From an uncultured Bacteroidales bacterium (lineage in GTDB: Bacteria; Bacteroidota; Bacteroidia; Bacteroidales; Paludibacteraceae), in the NCBI GenBank assembly GCA_946626605.1, contig CAMOUL010000011.1, forward strand, positions 1-57,294: 57,294 bases of DNA, given 5' to 3'. Below, piece after piece: positions 8,477-16,772 of the stretch. Within the stretch, counting starts at the first letter, position 1. Every line of letters starts with the position of its first letter. Under the pieces are notes generated by a model. The model made no database searches. It worked only from the letters and a program-made list of their open reading frames with translations, and had not been told where the DNA came from. A program made the translations under genes and the position numbers.

Positions 8477-10381
8477 TTAGAAGCGGAAGGTAGCTCCGAG
8501 CAGGAAGTTGATTCCCTGCGAGCGGTAGCCGTAATAGATATCGTTCTTCCGGTGGAGCCAGTTATTGAGTTGGCAGAAGAGCGTCAGGTTCGGTTTCGGC
8601 TCCGGACGGAGCGTCATACCATTTCCCATTTTATCATTTTCCATTTTACCATTTTTACCAACCCACATGTTATATTCCACTCCGGCGTTCAGCTCAACCG
8701 TCGGACGCAGATGGTGCTCTGTGTAGTTCGTTCCGCCGTACGAGAGCGCAAGACGGTTGCCGGCAAAATAGTTATCCGAATAAACTGACCAATGCTTATT
8801 GATCCGTCCGTCGATACGAAGGGTCACTTCCCAGTTCGGGCGGTCATAAACCGTCGTGTCACCAGACCAGAAGTAGTAGTCGCCGGAGAGGTTGATACGC
8901 ACTGCGTCCTGGAGATGATAGTTGATCTGACCACCGATCTTGCCGCGCTGATAGTCGGCGTGGAAGTACGTGAAATCACCCTGCATCAACTTGAGGTTGA
9001 GGGGCGCGAAGACAGCCGCGGAGTCGGTAGTGGCGATCCAAACGTCCTGGTGCATCATATAGGCGTATCCGCCGTGGATCTCGAGCAACAGGTCTCGGTA
9101 CGGGCGGATGTGGAAGCCTAACTCCGCATCCACCGGCGTATATTCGGCGCAATGCGGCTCGATGATACCCGCGTGAATGATGCGGTAGCGGTTCTCCTCC
9201 ATGTACTCCTGCAGACTACCCAGCCCATGATGACCCTCCACATCGGCGTAGATGGTCAGCCATTGTTTGGCAATCTGCGCCTCGAGGTTGATATGCGGCG
9301 AGGGAGCGAACGAGACGTTTTGTGCGCCGGAGAGCATCTGTCCGTGACCGAGGTTGACATCCAGATTCACGCCCACGTGTACGCGCACGCGCTTTCCTTC
9401 ATATTGATAATAGGGCTCGATGCGGAAGCTATGTCTGCTGCGGTAGAGCGAATCGGGAATCGCAGCCAGGTTACCTTTGAGCTGCAGGAAATTATTCTGC
9501 ATGTAGATATTTGTCCCTACATGGTGCTCCTCTCCGTGCCAATCGAAGGAACCGTGCGTCCGCAGCTGGTGCTCTGCTACAGCTCCGGGTTTGGCGAAGA
9601 TCGCATAACCGGTCTGCACGCGGTACTGGACGTCCTGTTTGGGATTCGACTTCACACCTAGGAACACCTCTGCGGTCCAGAGGGTGGTCTTATCGCGGTC
9701 GGTCAGAGGCGCGCGGTTGGCGTACGCCACTTTGTTCTTCTCCCACATCCCGAAATCGCGGTTCGTGGCAGAAAACGCTGCGTAGTCGTAGAAATGGCCG
9801 TACTTATGGTAGTACACATTTCCGCCGCTGACGCCGAAATAGAGGTCGCAGGTCGAGAAAGGATGGGTGAAATTCAGCCCCACCTTCGTCTTACTGAGCG
9901 CCGCGAGACCCCATTCCGCCTTATGATGGGCGTACACATCGAGGATGGATTTCTTGCCGTCGTCCAGATGGTAGCCGAAATCAAAGAGTGTGTTCGGATG
10001 GCCGAGCGCTCCGCGGACGTAACCGTTATAGGGTTTCGAGGCATCGAAGCGCGTCGGTTGGGAGAGCAGGGGATGGAAGGTAGCCGAAGGCTGCACATCT
10101 GCGCTGAACTCCGAATACTCCACTTTTGTCGGCTCAATCTCGGTCTCTACGACAGCAGGCTTGGTAGATACTTTGCCTGCCGCCTGAATCACCGGTTGGA
10201 AATCGCGCTCTACGGTCACCGAACGGTTGAGAGCAGAGTCGGACTGTGCCATTACAGGAGTAAAGAATAAGGAATAAAGAGCCAGGACAAAAATGTACCG
10301 ACCGATAGTAACCGGTCTTTGTTCCTTTAGCGAAGCGGTCTTTATTCTTTCAGTGAAACGGTCTGATCTATTAGTCTTCAT
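8477..10381 (-). CDS. Outer-membrane beta-barrel protein, TonB-receptor-like
   Basis: 634 residues. It has an N-terminal signal peptide preceded by an unusual 25-residue basic leader, cleaved near TPVMAQS, then a short periplasmic segment and a long series of amphipathic aromatic beta strands (YYQYEGKRVRVHVGVNLDV, INLSGDYYFWSGDTTVYD). It ends in ...FLLGATFRF; a terminal aromatic Phe is typical of outer-membrane barrels. No plug domain or TonB box is evident. Bacteroidota often pair such a barrel with an upstream TPR protein, as here: the gene start overlaps the TPR gene end by 11 bases. Repeat-derived sequence occurs twice: in the leader (family C) and as NGKMENDKMGNGMT in an extracellular-type loop (family A). 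Ligand unknown; location downstream of pot genes hints at solute uptake. Confidence 0.7.
   Translation of the reverse strand: MKTNRSDRFTERIKTASLKEQRPVTIGRYIFVLALYSLFFTPVMAQSDSALNRSVTVERDFQPVIQAAGKVSTKPAVVETEIEPTKVEYSEFSADVQPSATFHPLLSQPTRFDASKPYNGYVRGALGHPNTLFDFGYHLDDGKKSILDVYAHHKAEWGLAALSKTKVGLNFTHPFSTCDLYFGVSGGNVYYHKYGHFYDYAAFSATNRDFGMWEKNKVAYANRAPLTDRDKTTLWTAEVFLGVKSNPKQDVQYRVQTGYAIFAKPGAVAEHQLRTHGSFDWHGEEHHVGTNIYMQNNFLQLKGNLAAIPDSLYRSRHSFRIEPYYQYEGKRVRVHVGVNLDVNLGHGQMLSGAQNVSFAPSPHINLEAQIAKQWLTIYADVEGHHGLGSLQEYMEENRYRIIHAGIIEPHCAEYTPVDAELGFHIRPYRDLLLEIHGGYAYMMHQDVWIATTDSAAVFAPLNLKLMQGDFTYFHADYQRGKIGGQINYHLQDAVRINLSGDYYFWSGDTTVYDRPNWEVTLRIDGRINKHWSVYSDNYFAGNRLALSYGGTNYTEHHLRPTVELNAGVEYNMWVGKNGKMENDKMGNGMTLRPEPKPNLTLFCQLNNWLHRKNDIYYGYRSQGINFLLGATFRF
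8615..8661 (-). repeat. Family A interspersed repeat inside the outer-membrane protein gene
   Basis: Plus-strand sequence is a string of CATTTT/CCATTTT units (ACCATTTCCCATTTTATC, then ATTTTCCATTTTACC). On the coding strand it reads in frame as GKNGKMENDKMGNGM. It has the same core as the repeats at 586-627 and 43256-43290. Confidence 0.65.
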
Positions 10382-10383
10382 TT
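10258..10383 (-). repeat. Family C repeat forming the leader of the outer-membrane protein gene
   Basis: Contains GAATAAGGAATAAAG, TAGCGAAGCGGTC and GTGAAACGGTC units. Translated in frame it gives TERIKTASLKEQRPVTIG, nearly the same leader as the neighbouring TPR protein (KRVKTASLKEQRLVSIG). The two leaders are also similar at DNA level over about 120 bases. Confidence 0.7.
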
Positions 10384-13361
10384 TCTTCCTCCTTCTCTAC
10401 GGGTTTGTCTAATTCATCGAGTTCTGCCAGCCGTTGGCTGATCATCGTGTGGATGTCATCCGTCCGGACGGTATAGTTCTGCTGCAGCACAAGCAGGTAC
10501 TGCCGCGCCTGGAAGAACTCGCCACGGGCTTTGTTGATGTCGCTCAGGAGCACTAATGCCCGCGCCAGCCAGTATTGCTGCTGGGTGTTCATCTGGGTGA
10601 ACTCCATCACTTGCGCTTCGGCGGTATCCAGATCTTTCTGCTCATAATAACTCTGCGCCAGCAGGTATTTGGCCTCTGCCCCTTGTGCCGTACGCACTTC
10701 GGTAGCAAGCGTCTGGAGGTCCGGTTGCGCCTTGGTCCATTGACCGAGTGCCACACGGGCTTTGGCTCTGCCGTACAGCGCTTCGGCCTTTGTCTCCTCC
10801 GTCAGCGGCTGGTCACTGAGGATCTGGTCAGCTATGTCGATAGCCGCCTGATGACGACCGAGCGCCTGAGAGCACCGCAGGATACCCAACCGCGCAATCG
10901 TCGTGTTCTCGCGGGTCGAGGCCAAGGCATGCATCCTATAGAAGCCCTCTAACGCACACGCGTAATCGCCCTTGTCGTAGCAGATCTCCGCCACGCGGGT
11001 GGCTGCCTCCTCCTGATAGGGGTTAGCATTCATCTCCGCTAATACAGCGTACTGCGCCAACGCCTCCGAACTCTTACCCAGACGGTAATACGAGTCCGCC
11101 AGATAGTACCGCGCCACGGTGCAATACCGTCCGCCGGCGCAATATTGGGTGAGGTAGTTGGAGAGCGAGACGGTCGCTTTCTGGTACGCGGCCTGCATGT
11201 ATTGCATCTCTGCTGCGGCGTAGATCAGGCTGTCCTCTTTGGTCGAGACATTCATATTGACCTTCGCCAAGTTCTTGGTGTAGGCGAGATACTCGTTCAC
11301 GTTTCCGGTCTCGACATACAGCGCCTGCAGCGCATCGAGCGCCGTGTAAGCCTCTTCGGTAGCCGGATAAGTCTCTATCGTCTTGCGGTACGCCGCGATA
11401 GCCTGGTCGTTCTGCCCAAGGTTGCGATAGAGCATCGCGCGCTCCAGCGACGCCTTGCGCGCTACCGACGAATGCGGATACGAAGCGAGCAGCTGCTCGT
11501 AGGTCACGATAGCTCCGCGCTCGTCGTCTTGCTGCAACTGCGCACGGGCGATCTCATAGACACCATCATCCGCGTAGTCGGATTTCGGGTAACGCTTCAC
11601 CAAGTCACGCAGGACACTGATCTTCTCCGAATATTTACGTAGCAAACCAAGGGCGTAACCTCTCTGGAAGAGGGCATAATCCGTACCTGCTGCCTGGAGG
11701 TTAGCCACCTGCGTATAGTAGGTGATGGCCTGCGGGAACTGGCGGGCATTGAAGTAGCAGTCGCCTATTCGGTTGAGCGCATCGGCATAGGTCGGTTCAG
11801 TAGCCAAGGCGGCATCTATATAGATAGAGAAAGCCTCTCGCGCCTGGTCGTATTTGTTCTGCGAGAAATAGGTGTAGCCCTGCAGGTACCGGGCGATGGA
11901 GTAGTTCTGCGAGCGCTTTGCATCGGGACGAGCGAAGAAAGCATCCAGATCCTTGGCGCACTCCTCGTAGCGATGCAAGCGGTAGTTTGCTTCGGCGCGT
12001 ACGTAGTAGGCCTCGGAGGTGTATTTATCCGACTCCGCACGATGCGCCAGCACCTCGCTCATCCACTCTGCCGACTGCTGCATCTTGCCTTGCAGGAAGT
12101 TATCCGCGCCTAACTGATAGCGCAGATACTGCTTGGTCTCTTTCATCTTCGGCGTGGGGTTCGGTATCGAATCCAGGGTCGAGATGGCAGCGGCGTAGTT
12201 CTTGCTTTGCATCAGCGCATCGGAGAGCAACTGGTAGATGCGGTTCTCGTATTTGGAATCCGGGAATTGGTGCAGGAAGTCATTGAACGCCCGCACGGAC
12301 TCGCCCAGAGCCGACGAGGACTGATAGGTACAGAGGGTGTAGTTATACGACGCCTCCTCCTTGATAGCCGGCGTCAGACCGTAGTTAGCTGCGGCCTGAT
12401 AAGATAACTTCGCTTGCTCGGGCTGGTTCAGCTGCACGTACGCGTTACCCATCGTCAGACAGGTCGCCTCGGAGAGGGTGTCGTTCTCTTGTTTCACCTT
12501 CTTGAGCGCTTGTACCGCCTCGTCGTAGTGGCCCAAACGGTACTGCGCCATACCGAGCATATAAACATCGTTACGCACGAGTTCTTCCTCCTGCTCTGCC
12601 GCCATCTTCATGTATTGCTTCAGGTGCTCGGCAGCTGCCTCGTTCTCGCCCTTATGGTACGCTATCTCGCCTAAGAGACGATGAAGCTCGCCGTTATTCG
12701 TACTCTCGGGGTGCTCGCGCAGTAACACCTCCGCGCGGCTCTCGACTTCCTCGTAGTTGCCCTGCGCATACTCGATCTGAACGATATAATACGGCACGGT
12801 CTTGGCGTACGTAGGTTCGTTCTCCAGCGCCTTAAAGGCCGGCAGAGCCTTGTCGTATTTCTCCTGTTTGTACATGCAGTACGCGTAGTAATACGTCCCG
12901 CGAACTTTGTATCGGTTCTCGGATTTGGAGAGCTGGCCGAAGTATATCGACGCCCTTTGGTACTCCTGCATCATCAGGTACGCGTACCCGCAATAGAAGG
13001 AGTAGTCCTGCTGGTGCGGACGCGTCAGGGCGTGTACATCAATCGGCTCCAAGACCTTCAGCGCCTGTTTGTAATGTCCTTTCTCTACCTGCAGTACGCC
13101 CTGCATGAAATGGATCTCATCCAGAAACGTGGTGTACGGATAAGCCTGCAGGTACTCCTTCAGGTCGCGTTGCAATAACTTGTCACGTCCGTCGAAACGG
13201 GCGGATAAGGCATTGTATTGCGTCTCCATCTCCGTCGTCTGGGCAAAGAGCGGAGTAAGGAATAAGGAATAAAGAATAAAGACACAAATGATTCTACCGA
13301 TAGAAACAAGTCTTTGTTCCTTCAGCGAAGCGGTCTTTACTCTTTTAGCGAAGCGGTCCAT
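10371..13361 (-). CDS. Large periplasmic/outer-membrane-associated TPR protein
   Basis: 996 residues with a basic 20-residue leader, a signal peptide ending near TPLFAQT, then tetratricopeptide repeats throughout (for example AMLYRNLGQNDQAIAAYRKT, YLADSYYRLGKSSEALAQYA, ADALNRIGDCYFNARQFPQA). Many repeats carry the YbgF/TolA-type spacing (YPHSSVARKASLERA, YPKSDYADDGVYEIA). Such proteins scaffold multiprotein complexes rather than catalyse. The ATG overlaps the potD stop by one base (TAATG), and the downstream barrel gene overlaps this gene's end, so all are likely one operon. The leader is repeat-derived. Exact partner unknown; the outer-membrane barrel next door is the best candidate. Confidence 0.8.
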   Translation of the reverse strand: MDRFAKRVKTASLKEQRLVSIGRIICVFILYSLFLTPLFAQTTEMETQYNALSARFDGRDKLLQRDLKEYLQAYPYTTFLDEIHFMQGVLQVEKGHYKQALKVLEPIDVHALTRPHQQDYSFYCGYAYLMMQEYQRASIYFGQLSKSENRYKVRGTYYYAYCMYKQEKYDKALPAFKALENEPTYAKTVPYYIVQIEYAQGNYEEVESRAEVLLREHPESTNNGELHRLLGEIAYHKGENEAAAEHLKQYMKMAAEQEEELVRNDVYMLGMAQYRLGHYDEAVQALKKVKQENDTLSEATCLTMGNAYVQLNQPEQAKLSYQAAANYGLTPAIKEEASYNYTLCTYQSSSALGESVRAFNDFLHQFPDSKYENRIYQLLSDALMQSKNYAAAISTLDSIPNPTPKMKETKQYLRYQLGADNFLQGKMQQSAEWMSEVLAHRAESDKYTSEAYYVRAEANYRLHRYEECAKDLDAFFARPDAKRSQNYSIARYLQGYTYFSQNKYDQAREAFSIYIDAALATEPTYADALNRIGDCYFNARQFPQAITYYTQVANLQAAGTDYALFQRGYALGLLRKYSEKISVLRDLVKRYPKSDYADDGVYEIARAQLQQDDERGAIVTYEQLLASYPHSSVARKASLERAMLYRNLGQNDQAIAAYRKTIETYPATEEAYTALDALQALYVETGNVNEYLAYTKNLAKVNMNVSTKEDSLIYAAAEMQYMQAAYQKATVSLSNYLTQYCAGGRYCTVARYYLADSYYRLGKSSEALAQYAVLAEMNANPYQEEAATRVAEICYDKGDYACALEGFYRMHALASTRENTTIARLGILRCSQALGRHQAAIDIADQILSDQPLTEETKAEALYGRAKARVALGQWTKAQPDLQTLATEVRTAQGAEAKYLLAQSYYEQKDLDTAEAQVMEFTQMNTQQQYWLARALVLLSDINKARGEFFQARQYLLVLQQNYTVRTDDIHTMISQRLAELDELDKPVEKEEENED

Positions 13362-13362
13362 T
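13250..13362 (-). repeat. Family C repeat forming the leader of the TPR gene
   Basis: Contains two AGCGAAGCGGTC units (about 13324 and 13348) plus GGAATAAGGAATAAAG, in the same order as in the leader of the outer-membrane gene at 10258-10383. It supplies the start codon and the first 20 residues of the TPR protein. Confidence 0.7.
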
Positions 13363-14617
13363 ATCGTGCTAATTTGATTTCATTCCACATCTCGAGCAGC
13401 ATCTCCTGGCTCTCGCCGGCGTCGTGCATCAGCGCGCAGCGGTCGATGATACTCTTGTCTGCATAATAAACGGGGTTGAGGTGCAGCGCGTGCGGGTCGA
13501 GTGACTCGCCGTCCACCTCGATCGGGTCATTTCCGAAGAAATAAGAAGCGTCCACCGTCTCGGGCCACTCCTCTTCGTCGTTCTGCTCCGCTAATACATC
13601 AGCGGCAGCCAACGGACCTCCGGCGCAAGATACATAACCGATCTCGTCCATGTTTGCCAGCGCATTGTCAGCACGGCACATATAGTCGATGAAGTACGTA
13701 GCGGCTTTCACGTTCTTTGCGTATTTCGGGATTACCCATCCGTCAAACCACACGTTCGAACCCTCTTGCGGTACGATGTAGTCAAGCATGACGCCCATCT
13801 CTGCTGCCTCTTCGATCGCGAACTGCGCATCGCCGGACCAGCTCAGGTTCATCCATGCTTTGCCTTTGGTCATCTCCTCCTTACCGAAGTCAACCTCCCA
13901 TCCGCAGATCTGTTTTTTCGCCTTCAGCAGAATGTCTTTGACCGCAGCTACGCGCTCCGGAGTGATGTCACGAACGAGTTCGTCACGCGTCACTTCGCCG
14001 GCCTCAATCTGGTCTGCAAAAGCGTACAGTACCAATACCGAATATACGTCGCGGAAAGCGTCCTTCATCAGGATCTTGTCCTCAAACTTCGGATCCAGGA
14101 CCGCTGCCCAGCTCTTCAGGTCCTCGCGCTCCACGAACTGCGGGTTGTAGATGAAGCCCGTCGTGCCCCACATGTAACCTGCCGTGTAGTCGCTCACTTT
14201 CACGTCCGCACTCGGTGCCATCTGTTGGAATTTCTCCGTTACGAACGGGGAGATGTTGTCGAAATACCAGATGCTGTCAGCGATCAGTTCTTTCTGGATC
14301 GGCTGTACCAGACCTTTCTTCAGCATTCGCTCGATGATGTACTCCGACGGGCAGAATACATCGTAGTCCTCGTGACCGACCTCAATCTTCGTCAGCGCGG
14401 TCTCGTTGATGTCGAAGGTCTCATAAACCAGCTCCACTTTCTCGCCGGTCTGCTCGTAGTACCAAGCCTCGAAGTTCGTCTTGACGTCCTCGTTGATGTA
14501 GTCCGCCCAGTTCAGCACTTTGAGTTGATGTGCGCGGTCAGAACCGCCGCAGGAAACGAGTATTAGCGCTACGGCTAATAAACTTGAAATTTGAAATTTG
14601 AAATTTGAAATTTTCAT
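13361..14617 (-). CDS. potD: Spermidine/putrescine ABC transporter substrate-binding lipoprotein PotD
   Basis: 418 residues. Lipobox ILVSC with Cys23, then a periplasmic-binding-protein fold of the PotD family: VLNWADYINEDVKTNFE at the N-terminus, DVFCPSEYIIERML, TGFIYNPQ, MNLSWSGDAQFA and VWFDGWVIPKYAKN are typical positions. It delivers polyamine to the PotBC channel. The start overlaps the potC stop by four bases, which fixes it, and its stop overlaps the TPR gene start. The first codons (MKISNFKFQIS) are made from a repeated AAATTTG heptamer at 14578-14617, an odd composition for a signal peptide. Slightly longer than the usual 350 residues. Polyamine specificity is inferred from family; other cationic ligands are possible. 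Confidence 0.88.
   Translation of the reverse strand: MKISNFKFQISSLLAVALILVSCGGSDRAHQLKVLNWADYINEDVKTNFEAWYYEQTGEKVELVYETFDINETALTKIEVGHEDYDVFCPSEYIIERMLKKGLVQPIQKELIADSIWYFDNISPFVTEKFQQMAPSADVKVSDYTAGYMWGTTGFIYNPQFVEREDLKSWAAVLDPKFEDKILMKDAFRDVYSVLVLYAFADQIEAGEVTRDELVRDITPERVAAVKDILLKAKKQICGWEVDFGKEEMTKGKAWMNLSWSGDAQFAIEEAAEMGVMLDYIVPQEGSNVWFDGWVIPKYAKNVKAATYFIDYMCRADNALANMDEIGYVSCAGGPLAAADVLAEQNDEEEWPETVDASYFFGNDPIEVDGESLDPHALHLNPVYYADKSIIDRCALMHDAGESQEMLLEMWNEIKLAR
14578..14617 (-). repeat. Heptamer tandem repeat (AAATTTG) at the potD start
   Basis: Plus strand shows GAAATTTGAAATTTGAAAT and continues into GAAATTTTCAT: four near-perfect 7-base units encoding NFKFQIS of the PotD signal peptide. 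Confidence 0.75.
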
Positions 14618-15981
14618 TTTTCTTCTTGTTTAGAATTACGTATATTGATATAAATTAAAACGGTCAACATCACTAACAGGATGATGGTAAACAACGGTCT
14701 CAACTCCGGTGTCAGACCGCCTTTGCGGGCGTCGGAGTAGATGAACGTACTGAGCGTCTCCAGACCTCCGGAGCCTTTGGTAAAGAACGTCACGCCGAAA
14801 TCATCGACAGAGAGCGTCAGCGCCAGGATGAATCCGCTTAGCATGCCCGGCCATAACTCCGGCAGCATGACCATCCGCAACGCCTGTCCCGGCGTAGCAC
14901 CTAAGTCCAAAGCCGCCTCGTAGGTATTGGGGTTCATGCGGCTCAATCGCGGCAGCACACTCAGTACCACGTACGGCGTACAGAACACCACATGGGCGAT
15001 ACACACTGTTCCCAATCCCTGACTCATGCCCAATGCCACAAACAGCAGGAAGAGCGAAATACCCGTGATGATATCCGGGTTAATCATCGGCACGGAGTTC
15101 AGCAGACTCACTACCTTGCGGCTCCTGGCGCGCATGTTGTAGATGCCAATCGCCGCCAGCGTACCGAGTATCGTAGCACACGTAGCCGCTACAAGCGCGA
15201 TGACCACGGTGTACCAGATGGCGCTGTTCAGACCTGCGTCGGCCTGACCTGTAAAGAGGTTCGCGTATAGATCCATCGAGAAGCCCGTCCAGTTACCCAA
15301 GACCTTGCTCTTCGTGAACGAGAACACGGCGATCAACGCAATCGGTGCGTACAGAACCATCAGCAGCAGCCAGAGGTATAACTGCGAACCGTAATGCCGC
15401 CGCAGACCCATCCGCTGGCGGCGAAGCGTCTCTTGCTCCACGGGACTCAGGTCACGCTCTTTGCGTCGACTATAGAAGATGTAGCCGCCATAAATGGCGG
15501 TGCCTACCAGCAGCAGCCCGGCAAAGACCCACCAGATCCAGCCGTGGTTCTTCTTTTGGTCCAACTGCTCATGCAGGTACGCCTCGAACGTATTATACGC
15601 GTTGCCGACCAATACCCGCTGCGCGCGGTTCTTGATCGCTTTACCGTTCCGCCAAACGACCCATCGTACGTCCGCTTCGTCAACATAACTGTATATGCTG
15701 TCGAATCCTTCTACCGGACCCTCGTTCACAAAGACGAAGTCCAAGTCTTTGAACGCAGCGGTCTTTTGACTTTCTACTTTGAGCGTAGCGGTCTGTATTC
15801 TAATATTCACTTTCTCCCCGGCATAACTCTCCGGGAAGTCCGTCAGTACCTGTACGTCCCCTGTCGCACCGACCTTCAGTTCGTACGTCAGGTTCGACTG
15901 CGCAAAGGCGATCACGCTGCATAGCATCGCAATCGATATACCGATATACCGATATTTCGATATTTCGAAAAGCCTTCTCAT
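14614..15981 (-). CDS. potC: PotC-type ABC permease with an extra N-terminal exported domain
   Basis: 455 residues against about 260 for ordinary PotC. The C-terminal 260 residues are a standard polyamine permease with six membrane segments and the EAA loop (NTYEAALDLGATPGQALRMV) that docks on the ATPase. Ahead of it are a signal peptide (IAMLCSVIAFAQS), about 120 residues of beta-rich extracytoplasmic sequence (LTYELKVGATGDVQVLTDFP ... YVDEADVRWVVWRNGK) and an extra membrane segment (WIWWVFAGLLLVGTAIYGGY) leading into a basic linker. Two interspersed repeats lie in this added part: one at the very start (FEISKYRYIGIS) and one within KVESQKTAAFKDLD. The start is fixed by the four-base overlap with potB. 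The extra domain is not one I recognise; it could bind substrate or the partner TPR/barrel proteins. Confidence 0.85.
   Translation of the reverse strand: MRRLFEISKYRYIGISIAMLCSVIAFAQSNLTYELKVGATGDVQVLTDFPESYAGEKVNIRIQTATLKVESQKTAAFKDLDFVFVNEGPVEGFDSIYSYVDEADVRWVVWRNGKAIKNRAQRVLVGNAYNTFEAYLHEQLDQKKNHGWIWWVFAGLLLVGTAIYGGYIFYSRRKERDLSPVEQETLRRQRMGLRRHYGSQLYLWLLLMVLYAPIALIAVFSFTKSKVLGNWTGFSMDLYANLFTGQADAGLNSAIWYTVVIALVAATCATILGTLAAIGIYNMRARSRKVVSLLNSVPMINPDIITGISLFLLFVALGMSQGLGTVCIAHVVFCTPYVVLSVLPRLSRMNPNTYEAALDLGATPGQALRMVMLPELWPGMLSGFILALTLSVDDFGVTFFTKGSGGLETLSTFIYSDARKGGLTPELRPLFTIILLVMLTVLIYINIRNSKQEEK
15743..15805 (-). repeat. Family C repeat inside potC
   Basis: Two units, GAACGCAGCGGTCTTTTGAC and GAGCGTAGCGGTCTGTATTC, match the AGCGAAGCGGTCTTTA unit found in the leaders at 10.3 and 13.3 kb and at 47.2 kb. 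In frame as TATLKVESQKTAAFKD; TATLKV and KTAAFKD echo KTASLKE of the two leaders. Confidence 0.6.
15930..15972 (-). repeat. Family B palindromic repeat (ATATCGATAT type) at the potC start
   Basis: AATCGATATACCGATATACC followed by GATATTTCGATATTTCGAA. It encodes FEISKYRYIGIS at the PotC N-terminus. The same family fills gaps in the kdgK-kdgA-exuT region and occurs inside sufD. Confidence 0.75.
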
Positions 15982-16772
15982 ATCATCCCTCCTTTCTCTC
16001 CGTCATTGTTATTGTCGCCGAAGAACGACGTCAGGGCGATGATGATCAGCAGCACGAGCGACAGTACCGCACCGTAGTTCAGCAGGTCGGTCGTGGTGAT
16101 ATAGTCCTGAATGAGGCTACCGAACAACTTGATATTATTGTGTGTCAGCAGCTCGGCAATCGCGAAGGTCGAGACCGTCGGCATGAAGACCATCACTACG
16201 CCGCTATAGACGCCCGGCATCGACAGCGGCACAATCACTTTCCAGAAACTCTGCCACCGGCTGGCACCCAAGTCTTGAGCCGCCTCCACCAGCGAGTTAT
16301 CCATCTTCTGCAGCGTGTTGTAGATCGGGTAGATCATGAACGGCAGGTAGTCGTAGCAAAGGCCGAAAAGCAGCGCCCCTTCGCCCAGCGGCAGACCGAG
16401 CATGTTAAACAGCTCCACCGTCGCTACCGTCCGCAGCAGGAAATTGATCCACATCGGCAGGATAAACAGCATCGCCATCACTTTCGGCGTCTTGAAGTCT
16501 TCCTGCGCCATGATATACGCCGCCGGATAACCGATCAGCAGGCAGATTGCGGTATTGAAGACCGCAATCATCACCGAGTACAGGAAGGTCTGGATGGCTT
16601 CGCTATGAGAAAAGAACTTCGCGAAATTATGCAGTGTGAAATGTCCGTCTATATCCGTGAACGCGTACACGCCCACGAGAATCAGCGGCAGCACCACGAA
16701 CAGCAGCATGAACAATATATACGGCCATGCCCACGTCCTCCGACTCGAAAATATCTGAATCACCTTACTCAT
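15978..16772 (-). CDS. potB: Spermidine/putrescine ABC permease PotB
   Basis: 264 residues, normal for the family. Six predicted membrane segments ([56 protein letters not shown], and so on) and the EAA loop [18 protein letters not shown], which contacts PotA. It forms the inner-membrane channel with PotC. The start overlaps the end of potA by eight bases and the stop overlaps potC by four, so the four pot genes are translated as a coupled set. No unusual insert was noted. Confidence 0.92.
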   Translation of the reverse strand: MSKVIQIFSSRRTWAWPYILFMLLFVVLPLILVGVYAFTDIDGHFTLHNFAKFFSHSEAIQTFLYSVMIAVFNTAICLLIGYPAAYIMAQEDFKTPKVMAMLFILPMWINFLLRTVATVELFNMLGLPLGEGALLFGLCYDYLPFMIYPIYNTLQKMDNSLVEAAQDLGASRWQSFWKVIVPLSMPGVYSGVVMVFMPTVSTFAIAELLTHNNIKLFGSLIQDYITTTDLLNYGAVLSLVLLIIIALTSFFGDNNNDGEKGGMI

